From: Hydrocarboniphaga sp.
Lineage (GTDB): Bacteria; Pseudomonadota; Gammaproteobacteria; Nevskiales; Nevskiaceae
Direction: 5' to 3'
Length of the DNA: 32,190 bases
Assembly (NCBI RefSeq): GCF_028291725.1
Contig: NZ_JAQGNT010000075.1
Span: 1-32,190 of the forward strand
Both the position numbers and the translations under genes were made by a program. The stretch's first letter is position 1, and each line of letters starts with the position of its first letter. The notes beneath the pieces were generated by a model. That model was not told the DNA's origin and ran no database searches. It was given only the letters and a program-made list of their open reading frames with translations. Of this stretch, positions 25,258 through 31,825 are shown piece after piece.

Positions 25258-26262
25258 TCATTCATACCGCTCCATGGGTATTTCCAGCCCAGGCACGAGT
25301 TCCCGAACTGCCCGTTGAATACTGCTGCTTGCTACGCCAGCGAAGAACGGCTGTGCAGGTCTCGCAGCACTCTCTGAAAGCTCTTGAGACACAAGACCGA
25401 CGAGCGAGCCCCGCTCCGACACGATGGGGCCACCGCTGTTTCCCGGACGAGCGATCGCCGAGAATAGAAACACTGAGTGACCGCCAAAAACGTTGACCCC
25501 CGGATTAGTAACTTCTCCGCGGTGCATGATCAGCGAGGGCTGGATTGACAAGGGCACACGCGGGTAACCGAGTGTATAGACGCTCTCCCCAACGACAGGA
25601 TCCGTGAAGGCCAGATCCGGAAGCGATTCCAACTGCGGCTCTACCCATACAAGGCCGACGTCAATATGCTGATGCTGACGAGTGGCCTGAACACGGAACT
25701 CGTTGCCGTTGAACACTTGGACTGGGTCGACCTTCATGTCAGATAGGACGTGCGCACATGTCAGCAAGATCCCACGTCCTAGAGACAAAGCGGTGCCGGC
25801 GACGGTGTCCCCCGCTGCGTTGGTGCCCGTGACTTGATGGATTACTTGGCCCAAATACTCGTAAAGAAATTCTGCCCCAAGTATATGCGTCAGCCACAGC
25901 GGACCTAGCTTCTGAAGCGAGGTGATCTCTCGCATAAAGTAATAGCTGCCTATGGACATCGCCTTTCGTCCGGGCCCCATAAACTGCAGCACGTTGGAAC
26001 TTGAAAGCTGCGCCAGAAGGTCTTGAATTCGAAGCCTGTATCTCTCGGCATCCTTCAAATGTCCCGTTCGGGTTAGGTACTCGATGAAGTCATTGCCTTC
26101 AAACGGAACACTCTTCCCCTTTTCTGGGGTGCGCCCTAGATCTAGGCAGGACTTCTCGTAGTTCAAAGGCGAGAAAAAGTTGAGGGCAAGGAATACGAGC
26201 CGAACTCTTTCCTCAACGTTGAGTGGCCTTAGCTTTGAGAACCGCTCGCGAGAATCGGTCAC
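25258..26262 (-). CDS. Trypsin-like serine protease, cytoplasmic
   Basis: 334 residues, no signal peptide. The C-terminal half is a chymotrypsin-fold protease with triad His171 (TCAHVL), Asp201 (HIDVGL) and Ser276 (RPGNSGGP), preceded by the typical GTALSLGRGILLT strand. About 150 N-terminal residues form a separate helical domain I do not recognise. Fusion of a trypsin domain to an unknown N-terminal domain and retention in the cytoplasm are seen in bacterial conflict and signalling proteins; here that is only a suggestion. Start GTG 26262 has an excellent GGAGG; the GTG at 26286 lies inside an attC core. The cassette starts at the GTTGGGT just upstream. Confidence 0.88.
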   Translation of the reverse strand: MTDSRERFSKLRPLNVEERVRLVFLALNFFSPLNYEKSCLDLGRTPEKGKSVPFEGNDFIEYLTRTGHLKDAERYRLRIQDLLAQLSSSNVLQFMGPGRKAMSIGSYYFMREITSLQKLGPLWLTHILGAEFLYEYLGQVIHQVTGTNAAGDTVAGTALSLGRGILLTCAHVLSDMKVDPVQVFNGNEFRVQATRQHQHIDVGLVWVEPQLESLPDLAFTDPVVGESVYTLGYPRVPLSIQPSLIMHRGEVTNPGVNVFGGHSVFLFSAIARPGNSGGPIVSERGSLVGLVSQELSESAARPAQPFFAGVASSSIQRAVRELVPGLEIPMERYE

Positions 26263-26277
26263 TGCACCCTCCAGGAT

Positions 26278-26364
26278 ACCCAACACTTTGCCCTAGCCGC
26301 GGCACCGCCGGAACGAAGCGAAAGCGTGAACGTCGACTGGAAGCTATTGTTGTGCGCGTTACTC
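26278..26364 (-). other. attC-like site 4 (nucleotidyltransferase cassette)
   Basis: Cores GAGTAAC (26358-26364) and GTTGGGT (26278-26284) enclose arms TTCCAGTCGACG and GCCGCGGCTAGGGC and a central CGCTTTCGCTTCG hairpin. The arms resemble those of sites 1 and 2 (CCAGCCGAC; GCGGCTGA). Confidence 0.62.
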
Positions 26365-26374
26365 ACTCGACTCT

Positions 26375-26782
26375 CTAACGACGCCAAAGGCAAACGGCAT
26401 TTTGCCTCGTGCGCACTTGAACCGGCTCTGATATATCTCGCGCCACACCGTACTCGAACTCGGTGAACTTGCGCCCCCTATAAGATGCGTTCCCTTCGCT
26501 TTCCAACCAACTGAAGTCAGAGAACGGAAATGCGAGGTTCTGAGCGCACCCTCCCGCCAAGCATGCGCCGGACGGACCGCACCATATGACATCAATATCG
26601 GCATGATCCTTCTGACGTACTGAAGGTTCAGTGGTAGCCATAACGAGAACGTCCCAATCCGATGATGGCTTCTCCGTGCCGTTAACGCGAGAGCCGATCA
26701 GCCAAATCTCAAACACCATTTCATTCCGCTTTAGTGTCTCAATGAGAGATGCAACATGTGGCGGAACGCAATTGGAGTTCAC
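26375..26782 (-). CDS. Nucleotidyltransferase-domain protein (MNT-like)
   Basis: 135 residues. Minimal nucleotidyltransferase signature Gly30-Ser31 ... Asp42-x-Asp44 in LIGSRVNG and SSDWDVLV. Such small proteins transfer a nucleotide to a partner and often belong to HEPN/MNT toxin-antitoxin pairs, but no HEPN gene is adjacent. A third acidic residue may be Asp62 or Asp64 in HADIDVIW. Start GTG 26782 with GAGGA about 10 nt upstream. It is alone in its cassette. A trailing CysLeuTrpArgArg end runs close to the attC. Confidence 0.8.
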   Translation of the reverse strand: MNSNCVPPHVASLIETLKRNEMVFEIWLIGSRVNGTEKPSSDWDVLVMATTEPSVRQKDHADIDVIWCGPSGACLAGGCAQNLAFPFSDFSWLESEGNASYRGRKFTEFEYGVARDISEPVQVRTRQNAVCLWRR

Positions 26783-26800
26783 GTCGATGCATTCCTCAGC

Positions 26801-26881
26801 GCATAACGCTCACGTTCACCCGCGGCCCTGCCGGAGCGGCGAAGCCGCGGAGGCAGGGGCGTCGGGCGCAACGTGTCAGGC
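26801..26881 (-). other. attC-like site 3 (kinase cassette)
   Basis: Cores GCCTGAC (26875-26881) and GTTATGC (26801-26807), with a strong central stem around CCGCGGCTTCGCCGCTCCGG. The central hairpin is nearly the same as in site 5. It starts 4 bp after the kinase stop codon. Confidence 0.65.
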
Positions 26882-26884
26882 GCC

Positions 26885-28114
26885 TTAGAACCGAAGAGAG
26901 CTGAGCAACTTCGCACGGTCGAGTTCCTTTTTTTTCGCTGCCTCTAGAGCAGCTCGCTTCTCTTGCTCCTCGCGTTGAAGGTCGTCCCTTAATCGACGAG
27001 CGTAGACTTGATGGACCACTGGCATCCATTGCTTGAAATAGTCGATGATCCGCTGCGCCTCCCCCTCGTCTGCTCTGATTGAGGCCCGCCGGTCTCCGAA
27101 CGAGAATGCTTCAGGACCTTTTCCCAAAACAGCTGTTTGCCCGCCCATGTTAGTGAAGGCCCACTTCCATCGTGGATTCACAGGGTGACTAAGGGATATG
27201 GTCAGTGTTCCGTCGGTCCAATCAATGCCTGCGATCCTCATCGGGTCCGCCTCGATTGGATCGTCAACTTGAGCAGCGGGAATGACCTCCTTCTCAAGGG
27301 CGCTGACCTTCTGGAGCGACACATACGCCTCTCCCATGGATATCAATTCTTTCTTAATGTCTTCGATTGAGGCGGGACGACCCTTCGGATCCTGTGCCAG
27401 CATTCGCTCAACTATTTGATCAACATACGCATGCTTTTCCGAGAAGGACTGGACTCGCTGGAACCCCGTCCCATGCGGCACCTTGCCCGTGAAGAGTTCG
27501 TTCAGGATCAGCCCCAGCGCATAAATGTCCGCTGCAGCGCCAACCGCCGTTCCACGACTACGTTGCTCAGGGGCTGCGTACTCAAAGTTTGCGAGCCTCG
27601 ACTGCTGCTTGGTCTCTACTGCTGTGAATAACTCTTCTTCCTCGAAGTGCGCAATGCCGAAGTCCGCAAGTACGGCTGCGTCACCCTCGCTGTTTATCAA
27701 AATATTTTCGGGCTTAATGTCGCGATGAACCACACCCAGCTTGTGAGCAGCCTCCACCCCGTCAAGTATTCGAGAGTAAATACGCATCGCGCGGTCGGGC
27801 TCCAACTTGCCCATTAGCCGCTTCAAAGAGCCTTCATACCGTGGCATCACGAAGAATGGTGCGCCTTCAAGCGTGATCCCATTGTCGACAACTCGAATCA
27901 GACATGGATGCGTGTGTTTACTGCAGAAGGACAACTCATTCTTGAATCGCTTAAGCTTTTCGCCCGACGCCTTTTCCGGTGCAATAAACTTGATAGCGAA
28001 ATGCGCTTTCTCGTCGTCGGTCGCACCGTATACAACGCCGCTGCCACCCTCGCCCAGAAGATCGTCAATGTAGTAATTCGAGTAGGTTGTACGGATCTGC
28101 TTTGGCTTTTTCAC
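26885..28114 (-). CDS. Hanks-type Ser/Thr protein kinase
   Basis: 409 residues. Complete kinase core: glycine loop GEGGSG (21-26), Lys42 in FAIKF, HRDIKPEN (130-137), DFG 151-153, and YAAPEQ. The domain ends near 265. The C-terminal part holds a small beta-rich domain (IDWTDGTLTIS...) and a charged helix rich in Lys/Glu (370-405) that could be a coiled coil. No membrane segment, unlike PASTA kinases. Start GTG 28114 with AGGAG; it lies 14 bp from the cassette core GTTGGGC. Kinases as cassette cargo are unusual; targets are unknown. Confidence 0.92.
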   Translation of the reverse strand: MKKPKQIRTTYSNYYIDDLLGEGGSGVVYGATDDEKAHFAIKFIAPEKASGEKLKRFKNELSFCSKHTHPCLIRVVDNGITLEGAPFFVMPRYEGSLKRLMGKLEPDRAMRIYSRILDGVEAAHKLGVVHRDIKPENILINSEGDAAVLADFGIAHFEEEELFTAVETKQQSRLANFEYAAPEQRSRGTAVGAAADIYALGLILNELFTGKVPHGTGFQRVQSFSEKHAYVDQIVERMLAQDPKGRPASIEDIKKELISMGEAYVSLQKVSALEKEVIPAAQVDDPIEADPMRIAGIDWTDGTLTISLSHPVNPRWKWAFTNMGGQTAVLGKGPEAFSFGDRRASIRADEGEAQRIIDYFKQWMPVVHQVYARRLRDDLQREEQEKRAALEAAKKKELDRAKLLSSLRF

Positions 28115-28127
28115 CGCTCTCTCCTAG

Positions 28128-28202
28128 TCGCCCAACGCCCGCGTTCAGCCGCCTGACCCACCGAAGGCGAGACGGGTCGGCTGGAACGCATGGCTATTAG
28201 GA
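28128..28202 (-). other. attC-like site 2 (lipoprotein cassette)
   Basis: Best site of the set. Cores TCCTAAT (28196-28202) and GTTGGGC (28128-28134); arms CGTTCCAGCCGAC and GCGGCTGAACGCG are imperfect inverse copies with the extra base expected of attC. The lipoprotein's 5' end GTTAGGAGC (28522-28530) is the inverse of GCTCCTAAT here at 8 of 9 positions. Confidence 0.75.
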
Positions 28203-28514
28203 GCATTTGTAGGCCTCCCCACGAACCGCAGAACCAGAAAAGCCTGTAGTAGTAACGATGAGATTGACTGTGTTGGCACCCATTTTTGCTGCGTTGTTTC
28301 TAATTTCTCTCATTGCATCTTCCTCCGCGGCTCCTTGGCCGGCTAGCCCTCCATTCATGTGGTCAGTGCCCTGCACAAAGCCTATGTAGCTGCAGCCCTT
28401 CACTACGTCTGGATTGGAGGTGAGCCTGACTTGAGAGCCTTCGGGTGAGAGGGTCACCGTGACGCACGATGCCAAGAGCAATGAAACAATTGCCAGAAAT
28501 GTAGTTCGGCTCAT
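28197..28514 (-). CDS. DUF4156 family lipoprotein
   Basis: 105 residues. Lipobox LLLASC with Cys17, then VRLTSNPDVVKGCSYIGFV and MREIRNNAAKMGANTVNLIV, the two blocks of the DUF4156 family of small envelope lipoproteins of unknown function. The TAA stop overlaps the first attC core. ATG 28514 follows the cassette boundary by a few bases (GTTAGGAGCGTAAAAG-ATG), where GGAG also serves as ribosome site. Confidence 0.88.
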   Translation of the reverse strand: MSRTTFLAIVSLLLASCVTVTLSPEGSQVRLTSNPDVVKGCSYIGFVQGTDHMNGGLAGQGAAEEDAMREIRNNAAKMGANTVNLIVTTTGFSGSAVRGEAYKCS

Positions 28515-28584
28515 CTTTTACGCTCCTAACGCAGCAACTTAAGGGGCCAAACTTTGCAACTTAAAGCAACTTGAAGGAAGCAAC

Positions 28585-29385
28585 TTAAAGGGGCCAGGCT
28601 CGCATTTTCTAGAATTCCAACGCGCCCTGACCAACCGCCGGCACCTCTGAAGCTTCAAATTCCAGCCGTGGCCTTCCCCGTGGCCGCGCCTGCCTGCGGA
28701 TACCGGTCATGGCCTCGATCTTCGCCAAGAAGCGTTCATTGCCCATCGGCTGATTCTGATTGATGGCCAGGCGGATGTCATCGACGGCCGCACGGTCCAG
28801 TTCGGTGCGGAACAGCGCCCGGTAGTTGGCCTGGCGTTCCTGGTCACTGCGGCCGAGCCCTCGATAGAGCGCGTGCGGGGTGAGCCGGGAATCGGCCTGT
28901 CCCAGGCCGTTGTGGCGGTAGCTGCTCCAGCGATAGTGCGCCGGGTCATCCACCATGGCGGCGCGTACCGGGTTCAACTCGATGTAGCGCTGGCACAGCA
29001 GCAGGTAAGAGTCGGCCTGCACGCTGGATGACTTGTAGCGGCTATCCCACAACGTGCCGGTACGCTTCCAGGTTTTGTTGATGTATTGCACGTAGCGCCG
29101 TCCCAGCGAGATCAGCAGCTTGGGCACTGCGGCCGCCTTGCGCGGCGTCAACAACAGGTGGACGTGGTTGGTCATCAATACGTAGGCGTGCAAGGCGCAG
29201 CCGGTCTCCGCCAGCGCCTTTTCCAGCCAATAAAGATAACTGGCGTAGTCGTCCTCGCAGGAAAAACAAGGCTCGCGGTTATGGCCGCGCTGCACGATGT
29301 GCAGCGGTACGCCATCCAAGTGAACTCGTGAGCGGCGAGGCATGACAGCAAGGTATCATAAATAAATCGAGCCTGGCCCCTTTAA
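28585..29385. mobile_element. RAYT unit with 18-bp terminal inverted repeats
   Basis: Inverse copies of TTAAAGGGGCCAGGCTCG at 28585-28602 and 29368-29385 bracket the transposase gene exactly. On the left, degenerate GCAACTTAA units (28531-28584) precede it. It has broken into the cassette array next to the lipoprotein cassette's 5' core. Confidence 0.8.
28609..29343 (-). CDS. REP-associated tyrosine transposase (second RAYT)
   Basis: 244 residues. Y1 transposase with HUH pair His60-x-His62 (MTNHVHLL) and likely nucleophile Tyr120 (RYIELNP); N-terminal PRRSRVHLDGVPLHIVQRG is typical of this large RAYT subgroup. C-terminal tail ends in VGQGALEF. It differs strongly from the RAYT at 6757-7284 and is flanked by a different repeat, so it should handle that repeat instead. 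Start ATG 29343. A truncated copy of its 3' end lies at 29977-30111. Confidence 0.9.
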   Translation of the reverse strand: MPRRSRVHLDGVPLHIVQRGHNREPCFSCEDDYASYLYWLEKALAETGCALHAYVLMTNHVHLLLTPRKAAAVPKLLISLGRRYVQYINKTWKRTGTLWDSRYKSSSVQADSYLLLCQRYIELNPVRAAMVDDPAHYRWSSYRHNGLGQADSRLTPHALYRGLGRSDQERQANYRALFRTELDRAAVDDIRLAINQNQPMGNERFLAKIEAMTGIRRQARPRGRPRLEFEASEVPAVGQGALEF

Positions 29386-29469
29386 TCCCCCCCGGCTACG
29401 ATCGCGCGTACTGCCCGCTGCTGCTGGCAAACAATGTGCGTGAAAGCCGGCTTGCGTCGCGGACCTGCG

Positions 29470-29868
29470 TCACATTTGAGGCTCTCCGGATGCGCAGAAG
29501 CTACCCTATGCGGCGCTGACGCAAGTTCGTCTGCGACGGAAGTTACCCACGGTCGGTCCGACGCGGCTTCATAACTGTCTGACGCTAACTAATCGCTGTC
29601 TGACGCTGTCTCATCACTGTCTGACGCTACCTCATGGCGGCCTGAAGCTGACCAAGGTGCGGATGACGGACTCTAATGTCGGTCTGACGTCGAGTTTTTT
29701 ACCCCCGGTACACTCCCGGATGGAGAAGGGATATGCTTTTTTTTGCGTTGGGATTCGCTTTTTGCTGATCTGACGCGGCTTAGGGCTGAGCAGACGCAGC
29801 TCTGGATCGATCTGACGCAAGCCAGTGTCGTGCTGAAGCGATCCAAGGCTCGGCTGACGTAGTCTTTG
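29470..29868. repeat. Degenerate 21-bp tandem repeat array
   Basis: Units with core CTGTCTGACGCT recur every 21 bp: three clear copies start at 29575, 29596 and 29617, and weaker copies continue in exact register leftwards to about 29470 and rightwards to 29690. After a 69-bp break the 21-bp spacing resumes at 29764 and runs to 29868. 21 bp equals seven codons; on the minus strand it reads as heptads like SVIRTLV and LRQPSLG, broken by stops, so it may be the remains of a heptad-repeat gene. Confidence 0.7.
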
Positions 29869-29910
29869 CCCGTGCTGCACCTACCAAACTCAGGACACGC
29901 GTAGCCTTTT

Positions 29911-29960
29911 AATTGAACTTAAGAATTGAACTTAAGAATTGAACTTAATGAACTTAATGG
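29911..29960. repeat. Short tandem repeat AATTGAACTTAAG
   Basis: Three 13-bp units in a row followed by a partial one, leading straight into the GGGCCAGGCTCG end repeat of the truncated RAYT copy. The intact RAYT has a similar but more worn GCAACTTAA series at the same place. Confidence 0.75.
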
Positions 29961-29976
29961 GCCAGGCTCGCATTTT

Positions 29977-30111
29977 CTAGAACTCCAACGCACCCTGACC
30001 AACCGCCGGCAGCTCTGAAGCTTCAGATTCCAGCCACGGCCTTCCCCGTGGCCGCGCCTGCCTGCGGATACCGGTCATGGCCTCGATCTTCGCCAAAAAG
30101 CGTTCATTGCC
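29977..30111 (-). pseudogene. Truncated RAYT copy (3' end only)
   Basis: Sequence 29959-30111 closely matches 28594-28743, i.e. the end repeat plus the last 45 or so codons of the intact RAYT (NERFLAKIEAMTGIRRQARP through VGQGALEF and stop). No 5' part is present. The fragment abuts the 3' end of the DUF2442 gene and has replaced whatever followed it. Confidence 0.85.
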
Positions 30112-30374
30112 ACGTCGGTTGGAACCGATTGCTGGGCGCCGATCTCTGCCGCACTCCACCGCGCTTGTATGGTGTCCGCAGAAAGGTCAGCGCCGCAGTC
30201 CCACTCGATGAAGTATCTTCCAGTACGCACCCGCAAAAACTCGTCTTTGTTTTTGAGCGGTGCGAAGACTTCTGATTCAAGGTATGGCTTTACATCAAAA
30301 AACCCCACTTCGCCGTCTTCAGCTTTTATGCATAGGACATAGTTGTCCTTTGGAACGACTTCTACAATGTTCAT
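30075..30374 (-). CDS. DUF2442 family protein, C-terminus altered by insertion
   Basis: 99 residues. Residues 1 to about 72 match the DUF2442 family (ending DCGADLSADTIQARW). The last residues (VAMNAFWRRSRP) are read from the truncated RAYT copy in another frame, so the native tail and stop have been lost. DUF2442 proteins usually pair with DUF4160 and are often listed with toxin-antitoxin loci; the pairing holds here, with a 4-bp ATGA overlap. Function is not established. Confidence 0.82.
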   Translation of the reverse strand: MNIVEVVPKDNYVLCIKAEDGEVGFFDVKPYLESEVFAPLKNKDEFLRVRTGRYFIEWDCGADLSADTIQARWSAAEIGAQQSVPTDVAMNAFWRRSRP

Positions 30375-30643
30375 TGGTCGAGCCCTCGAATTTGAAATGG
30401 CTTCTGTCCGGTCACGGCTAGTTGCCAGTCTGCAAAAAGATCATCGTGATGAATTTCAATCCATGCAACAACGAGTTTATGCTTCTTCGGTGGAAGTTCG
30501 CCGGCCAAGACGACGCCATCGGAAATTGAATATACGGCTACTTGCCCTTGGTACTCGGCGTGAATGTGAGGCACATGATGTTTATCCGTGTCGTAAAAGA
30601 ACATTCGGATGATGACGCCATAAAACATCGAAATCGTAGGCAT
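30371..30643 (-). CDS. DUF4160 family protein
   Basis: 90 residues. MPTISMFYGVIIRMFFYD and HHVPHIHAEYQG are the family signature, with conserved His residues; the C-terminal half has ELPPKKHKLVVAWIEIH. Small cytoplasmic protein found upstream of DUF2442, possibly an antitoxin- or toxin-like pair. Start ATG 30643, a few bases into its cassette after the core GGTGGGC at 30663-30669. It overlaps the DUF2442 start by ATGA. Confidence 0.85.
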   Translation of the reverse strand: MPTISMFYGVIIRMFFYDTDKHHVPHIHAEYQGQVAVYSISDGVVLAGELPPKKHKLVVAWIEIHHDDLFADWQLAVTGQKPFQIRGLDQ

Positions 30644-30662
30644 GTCGATACTCTAATTTGGC

Positions 30663-30739
30663 GCCCACCGCCCTAGCTCAGCCGCGGATTTGCCGCAGCG
30701 AAGCGGACGCAAATGCGTCGGCTGGAGCGCCTGTTAGCC
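30663..30739 (-). other. attC-like site 1 (first cassette)
   Basis: Cores GGCTAAC (30733-30739) and GGTGGGC (30663-30669); arms CCAGCCGACGCA and CGCGGCTGAGC; central hairpin GTCCGCTTCGCTGCGG. The stop codon TAA of the upstream gene is part of the first core, a common arrangement in cassettes. The stretch GTGGGGGCTAAC here is the exact inverse of GTTAGCCCCCAC at the cassette's 5' end. Confidence 0.75.
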
Positions 30740-31303
30740 CCCACGTTTGGTAGGTAGAAACTCAATCGCCTCAGCCTTGACAGAGGGGAAATCTTGAGAG
30801 GCCGATGAGATGACTCCTTTGAATCGGACCAGGTCACTCTTGCGGAGCGAGTAGACCCTCGCTCTCATTGCCTCTGGCAAGGACACTACAGCGAGCTGTG
30901 CAACCTTGTCCTTCTCTGCTACCACGACGAGGAGGATTGGGAAATCCTTCGCCCCCTGATCGGATACGTCGGCGACAAACCCTTCCCACATGACCTGCTT
31001 GCCGGACATCTGTCTGCCGAACTCCTGCAATTCGAAGAATCGTCCGTCCAATGCCTGGCGATGCTGATAGAAGCTGATCAGACTCTGATTGGATTCCGTG
31101 GCGAGAGCGGGACCGCCGGGGAAATCTAGAGTTGACACGGGTGTCGCACCGGCTGATGCGGCACCTCCGACGCTTGAGGCGGCGGTCTTGGTCTGTCGAA
31201 GCGTTAGCAATCCAATTACGAGGAACGCGAGGCAAACTACGGCCGCCACCTTGAACCACGTTGGGTAGGGCTCGAAGAAGTCGAGGATTTTCTGGGCATC
31301 CAT
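30734..31303 (-). CDS. Hypothetical membrane-anchored protein, first cassette
   Basis: 189 residues. One transmembrane helix near 17-34 (WFKVAAVVCLAFLVIGLLTL), then a linker and a soluble domain with FVADVSDQGAKDFPILLVVVAEKDKVAQLAVVSL, which looks like a small beta-barrel (OB-like) fold; this is a guess. No family recognised. Start ATG 31303 chosen; an in-frame TTG at 31348 lies within the cassette core and is rejected. Its 5' boundary is the core GTTAGCC at 31337-31343. Confidence 0.7.
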   Translation of the reverse strand: MDAQKILDFFEPYPTWFKVAAVVCLAFLVIGLLTLRQTKTAASSVGGAASAGATPVSTLDFPGGPALATESNQSLISFYQHRQALDGRFFELQEFGRQMSGKQVMWEGFVADVSDQGAKDFPILLVVVAEKDKVAQLAVVSLPEAMRARVYSLRKSDLVRFKGVISSASQDFPSVKAEAIEFLPTKRGG

Positions 31304-31343
31304 CGCGGGATGATAGTGTGGGTGCGGGTTGGTGGGGGCTAAC

Positions 31344-31771
31344 GCCAAATTCTCGGGTCAATATAGTTGCCGCAGGTATGGATATCCATCTGCATGCGCT
31401 GCCTCGGTGGCTGGATATATTGATGCACAGATCGGCTAACGATCCGGCTTTCAAAGCCGGGGGCTCTGGCGGCAGCGTAGCTCATCTGCCAAAGCTTTCG
31501 TTGCTGCTGCCATAGAACGCCGGCGCGATTGGACGTGCCGGTACAGGTCGTCCTACGCATAGTCGGTGCGAGCGGTGACACGGCCGGTGGGCTGCTGGGT
31601 CGCGGGCAAGCCCGAGTTTCATGGACGCTCTCGTCTGCGGAAGGCGCGGCGCTGTCGGCTTGCCCCCATCCCAACCTTCCCCCGCAGGCGGGGGAAGGGG
31701 CTGGCCGGTTCTGGGGGACTCAAGTCGGTATGCGTATGCCTGCGGTGGTCCGTGGGGCAAAAACTGCGGGC
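31344..31771. other. Intergenic region between cassette array and etfA
   Basis: No protein gene I can support. Another GGCTAAC core (31434-31440) lies 97 bp from the array border; between them are TCAATATA and TATATTGA inverse copies (31358-31365, 31416-31423). This could be a worn attC or attachment region. Further right is a GC palindrome at 31675-31698 (CCTTCCCCCGC arms). Confidence 0.45.
31675..31698. repeat. Palindrome CCTTCCCCCGC / inverse
   Basis: Perfect 11-bp stem with AG loop, followed by GGCTGGCCGGTTC; related to the element at 22967-22998. Confidence 0.75.
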
Positions 31772-31802
31772 AAAAAAACGGGAGCCGAAGCTCCCGTTTT
31801 TT
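31772..31802 (-). terminator. Rho-independent terminator of etfA
   Basis: Stem CGGGAGC/GCTCCCG (31779-31785, 31790-31796) with CGAA loop, A7 on the left and T6 on the right, so it can stop transcription in both directions. It lies 24 bp after the etfA stop. Confidence 0.9.
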
Positions 31803-31825
31803 ATTGTGCTGTTGAAGCGGAAGGC

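Larger units (their letters stand above)
24413..31343 (-). mobile_element. Integron-like gene cassette array without integrase (CALIN)
   Basis: All genes in this 6.9 kb point the same way, have little in common, are lower in GC than the flanks, and are separated by 75-87 bp imperfect hairpins that fit attC sites. The cores at the 5' ends are GTTAGCC, GGTGGGC, GTTAGGA, GTTGGGC, GTTATGC, GTTGGGT and GTTGCGC. Each cassette's 3' core resembles the inverse of its own 5' core, as expected if every unit was once a circle. No integron integrase or attI can be recognised in the window. The left border is vague; the right border is the GTTAGCC at 31337-31343. A RAYT and a truncated copy interrupt the array at 28.5-30.1 kb. 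Confidence 0.72.

Noticed and set aside
25086-25265. Longer 111-codon version of the small cassette gene
   Set aside because: Its first 60 codons are attC sequence and spacer; the ATG at 25085 follows a ribosome-like site and gives the overlap with the next gene.
29632-29880. Minus-strand 82-codon frame in the 21-bp repeat region
   Set aside because: It is just the longest stop-free stretch of the tandem array; no start context, no family, and the array continues beyond it with stops.
24413-31343. Prophage or ICE as the source of the low-GC region
   Set aside because: No phage structural, integrase, relaxase or replication genes are present; the repeated hairpin spacers fit cassettes better.
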